Origin: Pelagimonas varians | GTDB taxonomy: Bacteria; Pseudomonadota; Alphaproteobacteria; Rhodobacterales; Rhodobacteraceae | Direction: 5' to 3' | NCBI RefSeq assembly: GCF_003208435.1 | Contig: NZ_QKMF01000003.1 | Span: 248,001 to 312,000, forward strand | Length of the DNA stretch: 64,000 nt | Shown: positions 27,348 through 35,953 of the stretch, piece by piece | Numbering within the stretch: the first letter of the stretch is position 1 | How the letters are laid out: each line of letters opens with the position of its first letter | Made by a program: the position numbers and the translations under genes | Notes under the pieces: generated by a model | The model's database searches: none | Seen by the model: the letters and a program-made list of their open reading frames with translations, nothing else | What the model was told of the DNA's origin: nothing

Positions 27348-27701
27348 ATGGCACGGCCACGAGCTGCTATAAAATCGCAGTCCGCCACAAATCTGCCGCC
27401 CTGCCTTGTTGGTGTACGGGCAGTTGACAACTTCTCAACCACAGCCACCGCCGGTATCGGGGCCACGCGCGCAGGTCTGGACGGGCGCAATGGACCTTCG
27501 CGTCCTGTCGATAGCCAGTCAGGCCAAGTGCGGCCCGGCTTTGATCGCGCGGCGACATCGCTGGGTATGTCAACAAACGCGTTGATGCAGATGTAGCAAG
27601 CGTCTGGCTCTGGTTGTTTCGATTTTGCCGTCGCAGCCCATCACCTTGGCATCAACGAGTACGCCCTGTGCGCTGTACTGCCTGCTCCTCCCGGTCCGTA
27701 A
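27348..27701 (+). pseudogene. Small helical-repeat protein gene interrupted by an in-frame TAG
   Basis: The frame from ATG 27348 ends at TAG 27594-27596. The same frame goes on without a shift to TAA 27699-27701. The two sides of the TAG look like two copies of one helical repeat: RPGFDRAATSLGMSTNALMQ before it and CFDFAVAAHHLGINEYALCA after it. The pattern is aromatic/Asp, then AA..LG...-AL. Proteins made of such repeats occur near BaeSR-like systems, as I recall it. The simplest reading is one gene with a nonsense mutation. The true N terminus, including any signal peptide, is unclear. Confidence 0.5.
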
Positions 27702-27792
27702 AGAGCAAAAGGCGTCCGCGGTTTCCTAGTTCAGCCACGGGCGCGCCCCTCGAAGACGGCGAGAAAACCGCTGCAAGAAGACAGGATACCTT

Positions 27793-28920
27793 GTGACCCA
27801 AGCGACAATATCGCCCCCTAACGTATCACGCAGAGCGGTTTTGACCGGACTTGCAGCGGCCAGTCTTTCGGCCTGTGCGGATCCGTCTGCAATATCTTGG
27901 TCGACAAGGTCCATGACGGAGACGGACCCTCTGTCGCGCTTTCGCCTTTTGGCCAATGCAAGTTCAAAGCAGTGGTCACGACACCTGCATCCGCTAGAAG
28001 CCAAGACCGGAATTTCTGCTCTGGCGCTATCCGGGGGCGGTGAAGACGGCGCTTTTGGAGCTGGTGCCCTTGCCGGATGGACAGCCTCCGGAAACCGGCC
28101 CGAATTTGACATGGTCACGGGCATTTCCACGGGGGCGCTTATTGCCCCATTCGCGTTTCTGGGCCCCGCACAGGATGACGCCTTGCGCCGCATCTTTACC
28201 CAATACGACGCCAAGGACATCATGCAGTTGCGGGTTTTCAAAGCGCCGCTCGGCGACGCAATTTACGACACAACGCCACTTGCCGGGCTCATCAAGGATT
28301 TCACACCGCCAGCCGTCCTTCGGGCCATCGCTGCACGTCACGCAGCGGGCGGCCGGTTGTTTGTCGTGACCTCAGACCTTGATCGGTCGCGTGCGGTGGT
28401 TTGGAACATGGGCGAAATTGCGCAATCTGGCCAATATGACTTGTTTCGGGCGTTATTGCGCGCTTCGGCAGCGCTGCCCGGTTTGTTTTCACCTGTCACC
28501 CTGACATACAAGATTGGCGATACAACCTATACCGAAACCCATTTGGATGGCGGCGTCCACATGCAGTTTTTGGCGATACCGCAATTCGCCTACACCTCCA
28601 AACATCACAAATTGCCCGAAGGTAGCTTGTATCTTTTGATCAACAACACGCTCGAGCCGGCTCCAACAAAGGTATCAAGATCGGCTTTGGCAATATCACA
28701 GCATGCCTTGACGACAAGCGTCAGGGCCAACGCACTGGCAGAGGTCAATGCGACGAGGCTATTCGCCCGCGCCAACAGAATTGACCTGTCTGTTGCCTCT
28801 GTCGATCCGGATTCCGGAGTGATCTATGATCCATCCGACCGCTTTTCATCGGCTTATATGAATGCGCTTTTCCAAAACGGTTTTGCGCGCGGCATTGGGG
28901 GGACGTTGTGGACGTCCTGA
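27793..28920 (+). CDS. Patatin-like phospholipase, probable lipoprotein
   Basis: This encodes 375 residues with a GTG start (27793-27795). The leader combines a twin-arginine-like VSRRAVLTGLAAASLSACAD with a lipobox (LSAC, Cys28), so the mature protein is probably membrane-anchored outside the cytoplasm. The patatin domain has the oxyanion loop GGGEDGAFGAG (81-91), the nucleophile Ser112 in GISTG and the partner Asp252 in LDGG. The family hydrolyses acyl esters of lipids. There is no clear operon partner; the broken repeat gene lies upstream. Confidence 0.9.
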   Translation: MTQATISPPNVSRRAVLTGLAAASLSACADPSAISWSTRSMTETDPLSRFRLLANASSKQWSRHLHPLEAKTGISALALSGGGEDGAFGAGALAGWTASGNRPEFDMVTGISTGALIAPFAFLGPAQDDALRRIFTQYDAKDIMQLRVFKAPLGDAIYDTTPLAGLIKDFTPPAVLRAIAARHAAGGRLFVVTSDLDRSRAVVWNMGEIAQSGQYDLFRALLRASAALPGLFSPVTLTYKIGDTTYTETHLDGGVHMQFLAIPQFAYTSKHHKLPEGSLYLLINNTLEPAPTKVSRSALAISQHALTTSVRANALAEVNATRLFARANRIDLSVASVDPDSGVIYDPSDRFSSAYMNALFQNGFARGIGGTLWTS

Positions 28921-29083
28921 CGGAGCCTCAAGCAAAATTCGTATGGTTGGTGCAGTGACGCCAACAAGCGGCTGGTGGCAATGTATCGGCCGCTCCGATA
29001 CGATCAGTTTTACATCCGCTTCCAATTCCCCTGTTATTCCCAGCCATATAGCTTAAGGGAAGATAACCCTAGGAGGACGAACA

Positions 29084-29593
29084 ATGGCAGTTTCACAGAG
29101 CCTACCGAACTTGGTGCGCGCAGCGCAAGATACGGCCAAGTCGTCCTATGATCGGATGTCAGAGATTTTGAACGATGCGGATGGTCAACCATTGACCGAC
29201 GCGCAGAGCAAAGAAATGACGGAGCACACGGTCGCGATTGAGTTGGCCGCCGTGGATATTTTCACAGTGTTCGAAGCGCGTATGCAGCGCCATTTCAAGC
29301 GCGGGCCGCTGTCACGCAAAGTCAAAGCAGCCCTGTTGGAAGCCGGAGAACCCGATCTCGCCGATAGGCTCCACCAGCACTACTTGGCGATCAATGTTCT
29401 CAAGCACGGAACCGGGGCGAGTCACCGCGAACTGCTAGGCAACAAAAGCACGCTGTTCGTGGTAAAACACGTCTCGGATGAAGCCGTCAAAGAGGGCGAC
29501 GCGGTGGCCGGTTTGGTCGACGTGACGCCGCCGCATTTCTTTGACGGGCTGGCTGGCACAATCCTCGACGCCTATGACTTTCTTGAGAACTGA
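29084..29593 (+). CDS. Helical cytoplasmic protein of unknown function
   Basis: This encodes 169 residues with a strong AGGAGG ribosome-binding site 7 bases before the ATG. There is no signal peptide or membrane segment. It is predicted to be mostly helical, with a conserved-looking segment LADRLHQHYLAINVLKHGTG near the middle and an acidic C terminus (DAYDFLEN). I do not recognise the family. It is a single gene between the patatin gene and a convergent monooxygenase gene. Confidence 0.65.
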   Translation: MAVSQSLPNLVRAAQDTAKSSYDRMSEILNDADGQPLTDAQSKEMTEHTVAIELAAVDIFTVFEARMQRHFKRGPLSRKVKAALLEAGEPDLADRLHQHYLAINVLKHGTGASHRELLGNKSTLFVVKHVSDEAVKEGDAVAGLVDVTPPHFFDGLAGTILDAYDFLEN

Positions 29594-29889
29594 CGATCCG
29601 TAGAACTGGGCGGCCCCCCCGGTGCAAATGCAGCAAAAATCGCTTTGACCTTTGACAGGGCGGTCGCCGCATTCTGGCTGAAGGGATGGTTGCGGGATTC
29701 GCGGTCCGGCGGCCAGTTTGGCAGGACACAACAAAGTATAAATTTCAGCACCTGTAACTTAACAAAACTGCTGGATCGCTGGACGGTATGTGAGCATCTT
29801 ACGATCCACTGCTCCGGGTAAATCCTACCTTTTACAGCCTACAGAGCGGTCCGAGCCATTGCCAATGTGCATTGAGCAAAGGATGAAAA

Positions 29890-30897
29890 TTATACCGCAA
29901 CCGGCGCTTTGCACAATGCATTCAGCGCATCTGCGGCGATTTCGAAAGACCGAATTCGAGCAGACGGGTCGTGGATCATTCCGGTCACCATCAGCTCGTC
30001 TGGCTGATACCTTTGGATCAAGTCACCAAGTTGCTGTTTGACCGTACCGGGTGAACCTGTCGCAGAACACGACAATGCCTGCTTCACTTGGGCCATTACC
30101 GCAAGAGGAACGTCTTGTTCGATGTCGTGGCTCGGCATTGGCAACTTACCCGGTGTGCCAGTCCTAAGCCGCGCAAAAGCGCGTATTTGAGAGGACCGCA
30201 GGAAAGCTGCTTCAGCGTCCGTTTCTGCGGCACAAACCCCGGCAGCCAGCATTACATGTGGCTTTTCCAGCCAAGCCGATGGTCGAAATCTACGTCGATA
30301 GACCTCAAGGGCTTGGTCCAACATGGCAGGTGCAAAATGTGAAGCGAAGGCATAGGGCAATCCCAATTGGGCCGCCAATTGCGCACCATACAAGCTGGAC
30401 CCAAGAATCCAGATAGGGACGTTGGTTCCCGCGCCAGGAATGGCTTGTACCCGGGCGTTTGCCGGAACGTCCCCGAGGTAACCGATCAATTCCAGCACAT
30501 CTTGGGGAAAACTGTCTTCGGGAACCATATTGCGACGCAAAGCGCGTGCCGTTGCCATGTCGGTTCCGGGGGCGCGGCCCAGCCCCAAATCGATCCGGTC
30601 CGGGTAAAGGGTTGCAAGTGTTCCAAATTGCTCTGCAATCACAAGCGGTGCATGATTTGGCAGCATGATGCCCCCGGCACCAACACGCATGGTTTTGGTT
30701 GCCGCAGCAATGTGACCAATCACCACCGCCGTCGCGGCACTGGCGATACCGGGCATGTTATGGTGTTCCGCCAACCAATAGCGGTGATACCCGAAACCTT
30801 CCGCAGCACGGGCCAGCTCTACCGAGTTCGCCAAGGCATCAGCGGCGGTTTTACCTTCGGGGATTGGTGATAGGTCGAGAAGTGAAAAATGCTGCAT
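29890..30897 (-). CDS. Luciferase-like (LLM class) flavin-dependent oxidoreductase
   Basis: This encodes 335 residues from the ATG at 30895-30897 ([15 protein letters not shown]); an upstream in-frame start at 30927 is less likely. The TIM-barrel family landmarks are complete: [39 protein letters not shown] and [11 protein letters not shown]. They match the YhbW/MsnO8-like group, which is often annotated from these motifs. The enzyme should use reduced FMN and oxygen; the substrate is unknown. It is a single gene upstream of the end of the next LysR gene. Confidence 0.9.
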   Translation of the reverse strand: MQHFSLLDLSPIPEGKTAADALANSVELARAAEGFGYHRYWLAEHHNMPGIASAATAVVIGHIAAATKTMRVGAGGIMLPNHAPLVIAEQFGTLATLYPDRIDLGLGRAPGTDMATARALRRNMVPEDSFPQDVLELIGYLGDVPANARVQAIPGAGTNVPIWILGSSLYGAQLAAQLGLPYAFASHFAPAMLDQALEVYRRRFRPSAWLEKPHVMLAAGVCAAETDAEAAFLRSSQIRAFARLRTGTPGKLPMPSHDIEQDVPLAVMAQVKQALSCSATGSPGTVKQQLGDLIQRYQPDELMVTGMIHDPSARIRSFEIAADALNALCKAPVAV

Positions 30898-31167
30898 GTT
30901 GGTCTCCAATGCGTTGCACTTAGGCACTGCGGCTGCTCAGGCCAAGAGGGGGGCGAAACATCGACCCGATCCAAGGCGTTGCAAAAGGCCAGAATGCGCG
31001 GCCCATCGCTGCACTGTGGCGGCGCGCCAAAACAGCAAGGTTGCTTGGAATGTCACAGTCGGTCATCCGGGCGTGATCTCGTGATAGATGACCAGCGTTC
31101 TTCAACACGGCATCAGGCGCAGGTTTCTCTGGGGGCGGTTCTTTCACTATGCTGTCAGCCAAAAAAA

Positions 31168-32094
31168 CTATTCGGGGTCACAAACATCGATGGCAGCCAC
31201 GTCAAGATGAGCGCCGGGAACAAGCGATTCCAGCACCGTGTTTCCGCGGGTGGTGTCAAAGAAACCCCTTTCTCCGACCAGCCAGTAGCCGGCATCGGAT
31301 GTGAGGGTCTGGGTTGACAGCCTGACAAGGCTGCCACCGGACAGCAAGTCGTCCACCACCCCCAACCAAGCAAGGGCGACACCACTGCCAGCCAGCGTCA
31401 TGTGCATCGCCAACCCGTGATCATTGACAACGATCCTCTTGTTGCTCGTTTGCGCCACCTTAACTCGCTTTTGGAACCAAGCGTCCCAACCCAGCCATCG
31501 TTTCTCTGGATCATCTAGTTCAATGATCTTGGTTGTTTCAGTTCCAATGCTAAGATGACTGTCAAAGATTTGCGCGGCGAGCTCTGGTGCAGCCACCGGG
31601 CAAACCTCTTCCTTGAAGAGCAATCGTGCGTCTTTTCCGGGCCAATGACCGTGCCCAAAGGCGATCCAGCAGTCAGCACTCTCCTGCCAAAGATCCTCGT
31701 CTCGTTTGAGTGTGACAAGTTTAACGCTGCGGTTCAGATCTTCTGACAAGAATGGCAGCCGATTGGAGAGCCAATAGGTGCCAATGCCGGGATAGGTCAC
31801 GATGGTGAAACTTGACGAGGGCGAACTGCTCCTCAGTTGATTCGATGTCTCCCGGATTGCGTCAAACGCCTGAGAAAGCGTTTCGAACAGCTCGTGTGCC
31901 TTTGGGGTAGGCTTGGGGCGTCCATTCTTTCTGTCAAAGAGGATGACCCCCAAATCTTCCTCTAAGCATTTGATTTGATAACTTATAGCAGGCTGCTGCA
32001 CATTCAGAGATGCCGCTGCAGCCGTGAAACTACGCAGGCGATAGGCTTCTTCGAATGCCCTAAGCCCCTTGAGAGTTGGCAGGTCTGATCCCAT
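31168..32094 (-). CDS. LysR-family regulator, divergent from dmdA (GcvA-like)
   Basis: This encodes 308 residues from the ATG at 32092-32094 (MGSDLPTLKGLRAFEE). The longer frame to 32241 adds basic residues unlike a LysR start. The helix-turn-helix is RSFTAAAASLNVQQPAISYQ (about 18-37), of the GcvA/AmpR kind. The effector domain is at about 90-300. It faces away from dmdA across 705 bases and is a candidate regulator of it. In many Roseobacter genomes the dmdA neighbour is a GntR gene, so a LysR gene here would be a variant. Confidence 0.88.
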   Translation of the reverse strand: MGSDLPTLKGLRAFEEAYRLRSFTAAAASLNVQQPAISYQIKCLEEDLGVILFDRKNGRPKPTPKAHELFETLSQAFDAIRETSNQLRSSSPSSSFTIVTYPGIGTYWLSNRLPFLSEDLNRSVKLVTLKRDEDLWQESADCWIAFGHGHWPGKDARLLFKEEVCPVAAPELAAQIFDSHLSIGTETTKIIELDDPEKRWLGWDAWFQKRVKVAQTSNKRIVVNDHGLAMHMTLAGSGVALAWLGVVDDLLSGGSLVRLSTQTLTSDAGYWLVGERGFFDTTRGNTVLESLVPGAHLDVAAIDVCDPE

Positions 32095-32799
32095 CGAATT
32101 TTTCAATCCTGTGCATAATTTTTTTCTGCATATTATAGCCTTGGATTTCGATTTAAAGGTTTGGATGAGATGCAATTTCAAACAGCGAGATCTGACGTGC
32201 CCGCACACATCTACTACACATTTTTGGCGGGTCACGCCCATTCAAGAGAGGCAGGGCCGCTCCTTGCAAAAGCAGGTCAAAGGTCTTCCAGATCTGCCCA
32301 TCCCTCTGGGTTTTATCGGAATCTCTGAACCTGATCCGACATTCCCCGCACTGGTCTTTTTGGGAGGAGCGGCCATGCATGAACACTACGAACAAATGTA
32401 CCTGAATGGGCCCGATTACGTGGTCGTGTCGGTGTTGAACAGAGCGGATCTTTGCGGGCGCATTCGACCCGTCGGGGTCGGTCTGAATAGAATCGGCGGC
32501 ACGGCTACCATTCAAAATGGCAACCGGCCTGAGCTGGTCACGGGGTCCTTTGCGCTGACCTCGGCACGCACTGTCTACAACACGCTCGATTTCCGGCATG
32601 CGGCCGAAACTGGGTTTGGAACTGGCTGAAACCAAATTGACGATCCCCGACCGTGAACGCCCCCGTATTTTGCGGTCATAGACGGCCGGTTGGGGCGCAA
32701 AATCCAGAAAATCACTGTTTTTGAAGATTAATCCCACTTCTCGACCAGAAAACCCAGAAACGCCACCTTCGCGAAAGCGCGACAAAAATGAGCTCCTGA
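32095..32799. other. 705-base region between lysR and dmdA
   Basis: The region holds the lysR promoter. ATTATA at 32132-32137 gives TATAAT on the minus strand. The repeated GCATAAT/GCATATTAT elements around 32113-32137 could bind LysR. Open frames run on both strands across 32153-32821, but only the short plus-strand frame from 32375 has a ribosome-binding site. No named remnant was recognised. Confidence 0.4.
32375..32629 (+). CDS. Possible small protein upstream of dmdA
   Basis: This is an 84-residue frame with ATG at 32375, preceded by a near-consensus GGGAGGA 7-12 bases upstream. The predicted protein (MHEHYEQMYLNGPDYVVVSV at the start) is soluble and looks beta-rich, with no signal peptide or known domain. 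A longer open frame lies on the opposite strand, so this could be chance. The ribosome-binding site is the main support. Confidence 0.3.
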   Translation: MHEHYEQMYLNGPDYVVVSVLNRADLCGRIRPVGVGLNRIGGTATIQNGNRPELVTGSFALTSARTVYNTLDFRHAAETGFGTG

Positions 32800-33903
32800 A
32801 TGACACAACTATCTCTTTCACGCAGATTGCGCCGTACCCCGTTTTCGCAAGGTGTCGAAAATTTTGGAGTCAAATCCTATACCGTTTACAATCACATGTT
32901 GCTGCCAACGGTGTTCCGGTCAATCCGCGAAGATTATCGGCATCTGAAAGAGGCGGTTCAGGTTTGGGATGTCTCTTGTGAACGCCAAATCGAACTTCGC
33001 GGCCCGGATGCGGGGCGGCTGATGCAGCATCTGACCCCGCGTGACCTGCGCTCGATGCTTCCAGGGCAGTGCTACTATGTGCCCATCGTCGATGAAACCG
33101 GCGGCATGCTGAACGACCCTGTCGCCGTGAAGTTGGCCGATGACCGGTGGTGGATTTCCATTGCGGACAGCGATTTGTTGTATTGGGTCAAAGGGCTGGC
33201 CTATGGGGGGCGGCTCGACGTTCTGGTAGATGAGCCGGACGTCTCTCCCCTTGCGGTTCAAGGGCCCCGGGCCGACGATCTGATGGCGGCCGTGTTTGGT
33301 GATGGCGTGCGCAATATCCGCTTCTTCCGCTTCGGTTATTTCGAATTTCAGGGACGCAGCCTTGTGGTTGCCCGGTCAGGCTATTCGAAACAGGGCGGTT
33401 TTGAGATCTATGTTGAAGGTTCGGACATTGGCATGCCTCTTTGGAATGCGCTGATCGAGGCTGGCAAACGCATGGATGTCCATGCGGGCTGCCCCAACCT
33501 GATCGAACGGATCGAAGGGGGGTTATTGTCCTACGGAAATGATATGACCGACGATAACACACCGCACGAATGTGGCTTGGGCAGGTTCTGCAACACCAAA
33601 ACCGCGATTGGGTGCGTTGGGCGTGATGCTTTGTTGCGCGTGGCCAAAGAGGGGCCGGTTCAGCAAATCCGGCCGATCTCGATCGAAGGGGACGCGGTTC
33701 CGCCTTGCGATAGTTTTTGGCCGGTTCTTTCAAAGGGCAAAAAGGTCGGCAGGATCTCATCGGCTGCTTGGTCCCCGGATTTTGACACCAACGTTGCGAT
33801 CGGAATGGTGCGTATGACGCATTGGGATGAGGGAACGGAGTTGCAGGTTGCAACGCCCGGCGGGCTGCGGGATGCAACTGTGCAACCCGCGTTCTGGATT
33901 TAA
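32800..33903 (+). CDS. dmdA: Dimethylsulfoniopropionate demethylase (DmdA-like, GcvT family)
   Basis: This encodes 367 residues. The whole length follows DmdA of SAR11 and roseobacters as I recall it: LSLSRRLRRTPFSQGVE at the N terminus, then SYTVYNHMLLPTVF, EDYRHLKEAVQVWDVSCERQ, DPVAVKLADDRWWISIADSD, EPDVSPLAVQGP, ARSGYSKQGGFEIYVE and GCPNLIERIEGGLLSYGND. These separate DmdA from the glycine cleavage T-protein, which shares the fold. The enzyme moves a methyl group from DMSP to tetrahydrofolate, yielding methylmercaptopropionate. The ribosome-binding site is weak. Other GcvT-family demethylases are the main alternative. Confidence 0.82.
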   Translation: MTQLSLSRRLRRTPFSQGVENFGVKSYTVYNHMLLPTVFRSIREDYRHLKEAVQVWDVSCERQIELRGPDAGRLMQHLTPRDLRSMLPGQCYYVPIVDETGGMLNDPVAVKLADDRWWISIADSDLLYWVKGLAYGGRLDVLVDEPDVSPLAVQGPRADDLMAAVFGDGVRNIRFFRFGYFEFQGRSLVVARSGYSKQGGFEIYVEGSDIGMPLWNALIEAGKRMDVHAGCPNLIERIEGGLLSYGNDMTDDNTPHECGLGRFCNTKTAIGCVGRDALLRVAKEGPVQQIRPISIEGDAVPPCDSFWPVLSKGKKVGRISSAAWSPDFDTNVAIGMVRMTHWDEGTELQVATPGGLRDATVQPAFWI

Positions 33904-33945
33904 TTCAATCCGCCTTGAATGAGCCCAAGAGGACCCCAAGAGAAC

Positions 33946-33969
33946 CCCGGGAAAATCATTTTTTCCGGG
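33946..33969 (+). terminator. Candidate terminator of dmdA
   Basis: A 9-bp stem with one bulged G (33946-33955 with 33961-33969) has a TCATT loop. The T-run is inside the 3' arm rather than after it, so the call is moderate. It lies 42 bases after the dmdA stop. Confidence 0.45.
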
Positions 33970-34135
33970 TTGGGCCAAGGTCGTGCGCGGTTGCGTCAAG
34001 TTCGCAGGCATGTAGCGCTCATTCTGATACCATAGAAGGCACCTTTGAACTTGGTTCTGTTGGCCTTTTCAGTGGTGTCCACCTGTGTCCACCTCGCGAA
34101 GCGCAACTGTCCTGCATAGACATTTCCGCGCCCTC

Positions 34136-34149
34136 TGCGGATTTCCGCA
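34136..34149. promoter_or_regulatory. 14-bp palindrome upstream of the DctB-like kinase gene
   Basis: TGCGGATTTCCGCA is an inverted repeat (TGCGGA/TCCGCA) lying 80 bases before the kinase start. The same element recurs in reverse complement at 37295-37308 before the TAXI gene. This marks it as the probable operator of the DctD-like regulator. The rest of the 325-base gap 33904-34228 holds no gene. Confidence 0.65.
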
Positions 34150-34228
34150 ACCCCCTATTCCATGGCCGTCATGCACCCATTTACAGTGGTCACCAATCTG
34201 CATCATTGTGCAGCCATTGGAGGCCAAA

Positions 34229-35953
34229 ATGGCGGCAGAAGCAAATATCGATCATATCGCAGGAAAAATGCGCAAGAGCATTTTGGGCGTTTTGCTTGTC
34301 ACTGTGTTGTTGGCGACAGCAGCCACGTTCTTTGGGGCGCAGCGATACTTTGAGCGGCTTGAACTTCAGACCGCATCGGTACGTTTGGTTCTCTACTTGC
34401 GCTCTCTCAACGAGGCCCTTTTGCAGCATCAGCACCTACCTTTTATTCTTGCACAAGATCCGCGTTATTCTGACGAACTGGATCCGAGCTCAGTTGATCC
34501 GAAAACCAATGGGCGGCTGCGATCTTTGGCTGAACAGGCGAACCTGGAGGCAATATATCTGATGGATTCCAGCGGGCTTGTTCTTGCTGCCTCCAACTCG
34601 GATGAACTGCATACGTTCTTGGGGCAAAATTATGGGTTTCGCCCCTATTTTCAAGACGCTCTACAAGGCCAACGCAGCGACTACTTTGCGATTGGGGCTA
34701 CTTCGGGAAGGCCCGGATACTTTGTGGCAGAGCCGGTGATTTTCGCAAACGGTACACATAAAGGCGTCGCTGCCATCAAGTTGGATGTGAGCAAATTGCA
34801 GCGATCATGGGAAAGCAGCAAGGAAACGGTCATTGCAATCAACAAGGACGGTATTGTTGTTCTGGCCTCGAACCCAAAGTGGTTGTATCGCCCGATCAAC
34901 CAGCTTGGCCCTGACGAGCGCAATGCCATTCTGGAAAGCCGCCAATTCGGTGCCTTGACGCTTGAACCCTTGGATTGGAGCGAGATCGACCCAAACCGAG
35001 TAACTCTTGATGGAAATGATTTCCTGATTGCATCAGGCACCGCGGATTGGCGGGAATGGACAGTTTTGTATTTGCAGCCCGAAAAAGCAATTTTGCGCAA
35101 AACGCTTTTGGCTACGGCGATTTTCGGGAGTATCATCACATGTTTAGTCGGTTTTGCGACCTTCCTTCGGTCGCGTCGGATAGAGGTGGCTTTGGCTGCA
35201 TCCGAGCTGCGCAGTGGAGAGTTGACCGAAGCAAACGAAAGGTTGGAACTGGCGCAAGCAGAGTTGGCACGCAGTGGCAAGCTGGCTGCATTGGGGCACT
35301 TGGCAGCTTCTGTCACGCATGAGTTGGGGCAGCCGATCAGCGCTTTTCGCAACCATTTGACCGCAGCTGAAATTGGCAATGAAATCAGCTCTCCCAAAAC
35401 GCTGGCGAACCTCAATAATCTTGTGAATCGAATGGAATCGATTACCGGTCAGTTCCGCTATTTTGCCCGCGCGCGCGCAGACGAGAAAACCGACGTGAAA
35501 CTGCTGACGATTTTGGAGGAAGCTGAAGGGTTGCTAAAGACTGAAATTCAAACCGCAGGAATCACTGTGACGCGGGGAAATCCGTTCCCGCAAATAGAAG
35601 TCAACGCGCGTCAGGTTCAGTTAGAGCAGGCCTTTACCAATCTGTTCAAGAACGCAATCCATGCTGTCGCAAATGTAGCCGCGCCACAGATTGCTATCAA
35701 TGTGACGCAAGATGAAAAAAACGTTATGATCAGCGTTGCAGACAACGGCCCCGGCCTTGCGAGTGCGACGCTTGCTGATCTTCAAGAGCCGTTTTTTAGT
35801 ACGAAACCCTCCGGGGTCGGAATGGGCTTGGGCCTTGCGATCACAACGGAAATCATCAAGGATCACGGCGGAACTCTTGCGCTCGGAAACCCGGAAATAG
35901 GTGCGGAATTCGTCGTGACTTTGCCCCTTTCCAGAAGCGGAGATGCAGCTTGA
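34229..35953 (+). CDS. DctB-like sensor histidine kinase
   Basis: This encodes 574 residues from the ATG at 34229 with GGAGG upstream; the longer frame to 34085 covers the palindromic operator and is unlikely. A first membrane helix (about 17-38) and a second (about 295-315) bracket a periplasmic double-PAS-like (dCache) sensor (about 40-290). It contains YLMDSSGLVLAAS and GFRPYFQDALQG, typical of DctB carboxylate sensors. The kinase core has GHLAASVTHELGQPISAF as H-box, FTNLFKNAIHAV as N-box, VADNGPGL and GMGLGLAI. It probably senses the TRAP substrate. The next gene starts inside its stop codon. Confidence 0.9.
   Translation: MAAEANIDHIAGKMRKSILGVLLVTVLLATAATFFGAQRYFERLELQTASVRLVLYLRSLNEALLQHQHLPFILAQDPRYSDELDPSSVDPKTNGRLRSLAEQANLEAIYLMDSSGLVLAASNSDELHTFLGQNYGFRPYFQDALQGQRSDYFAIGATSGRPGYFVAEPVIFANGTHKGVAAIKLDVSKLQRSWESSKETVIAINKDGIVVLASNPKWLYRPINQLGPDERNAILESRQFGALTLEPLDWSEIDPNRVTLDGNDFLIASGTADWREWTVLYLQPEKAILRKTLLATAIFGSIITCLVGFATFLRSRRIEVALAASELRSGELTEANERLELAQAELARSGKLAALGHLAASVTHELGQPISAFRNHLTAAEIGNEISSPKTLANLNNLVNRMESITGQFRYFARARADEKTDVKLLTILEEAEGLLKTEIQTAGITVTRGNPFPQIEVNARQVQLEQAFTNLFKNAIHAVANVAAPQIAINVTQDEKNVMISVADNGPGLASATLADLQEPFFSTKPSGVGMGLGLAITTEIIKDHGGTLALGNPEIGAEFVVTLPLSRSGDAA

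Noticed and set aside
32153-32821. A 222-codon open frame on the minus strand between lysR and dmdA
   Set aside because: It has no ribosome-binding site or domain and runs into the dmdA start; its composition looks antisense. The short plus-strand frame at 32375 is better supported.
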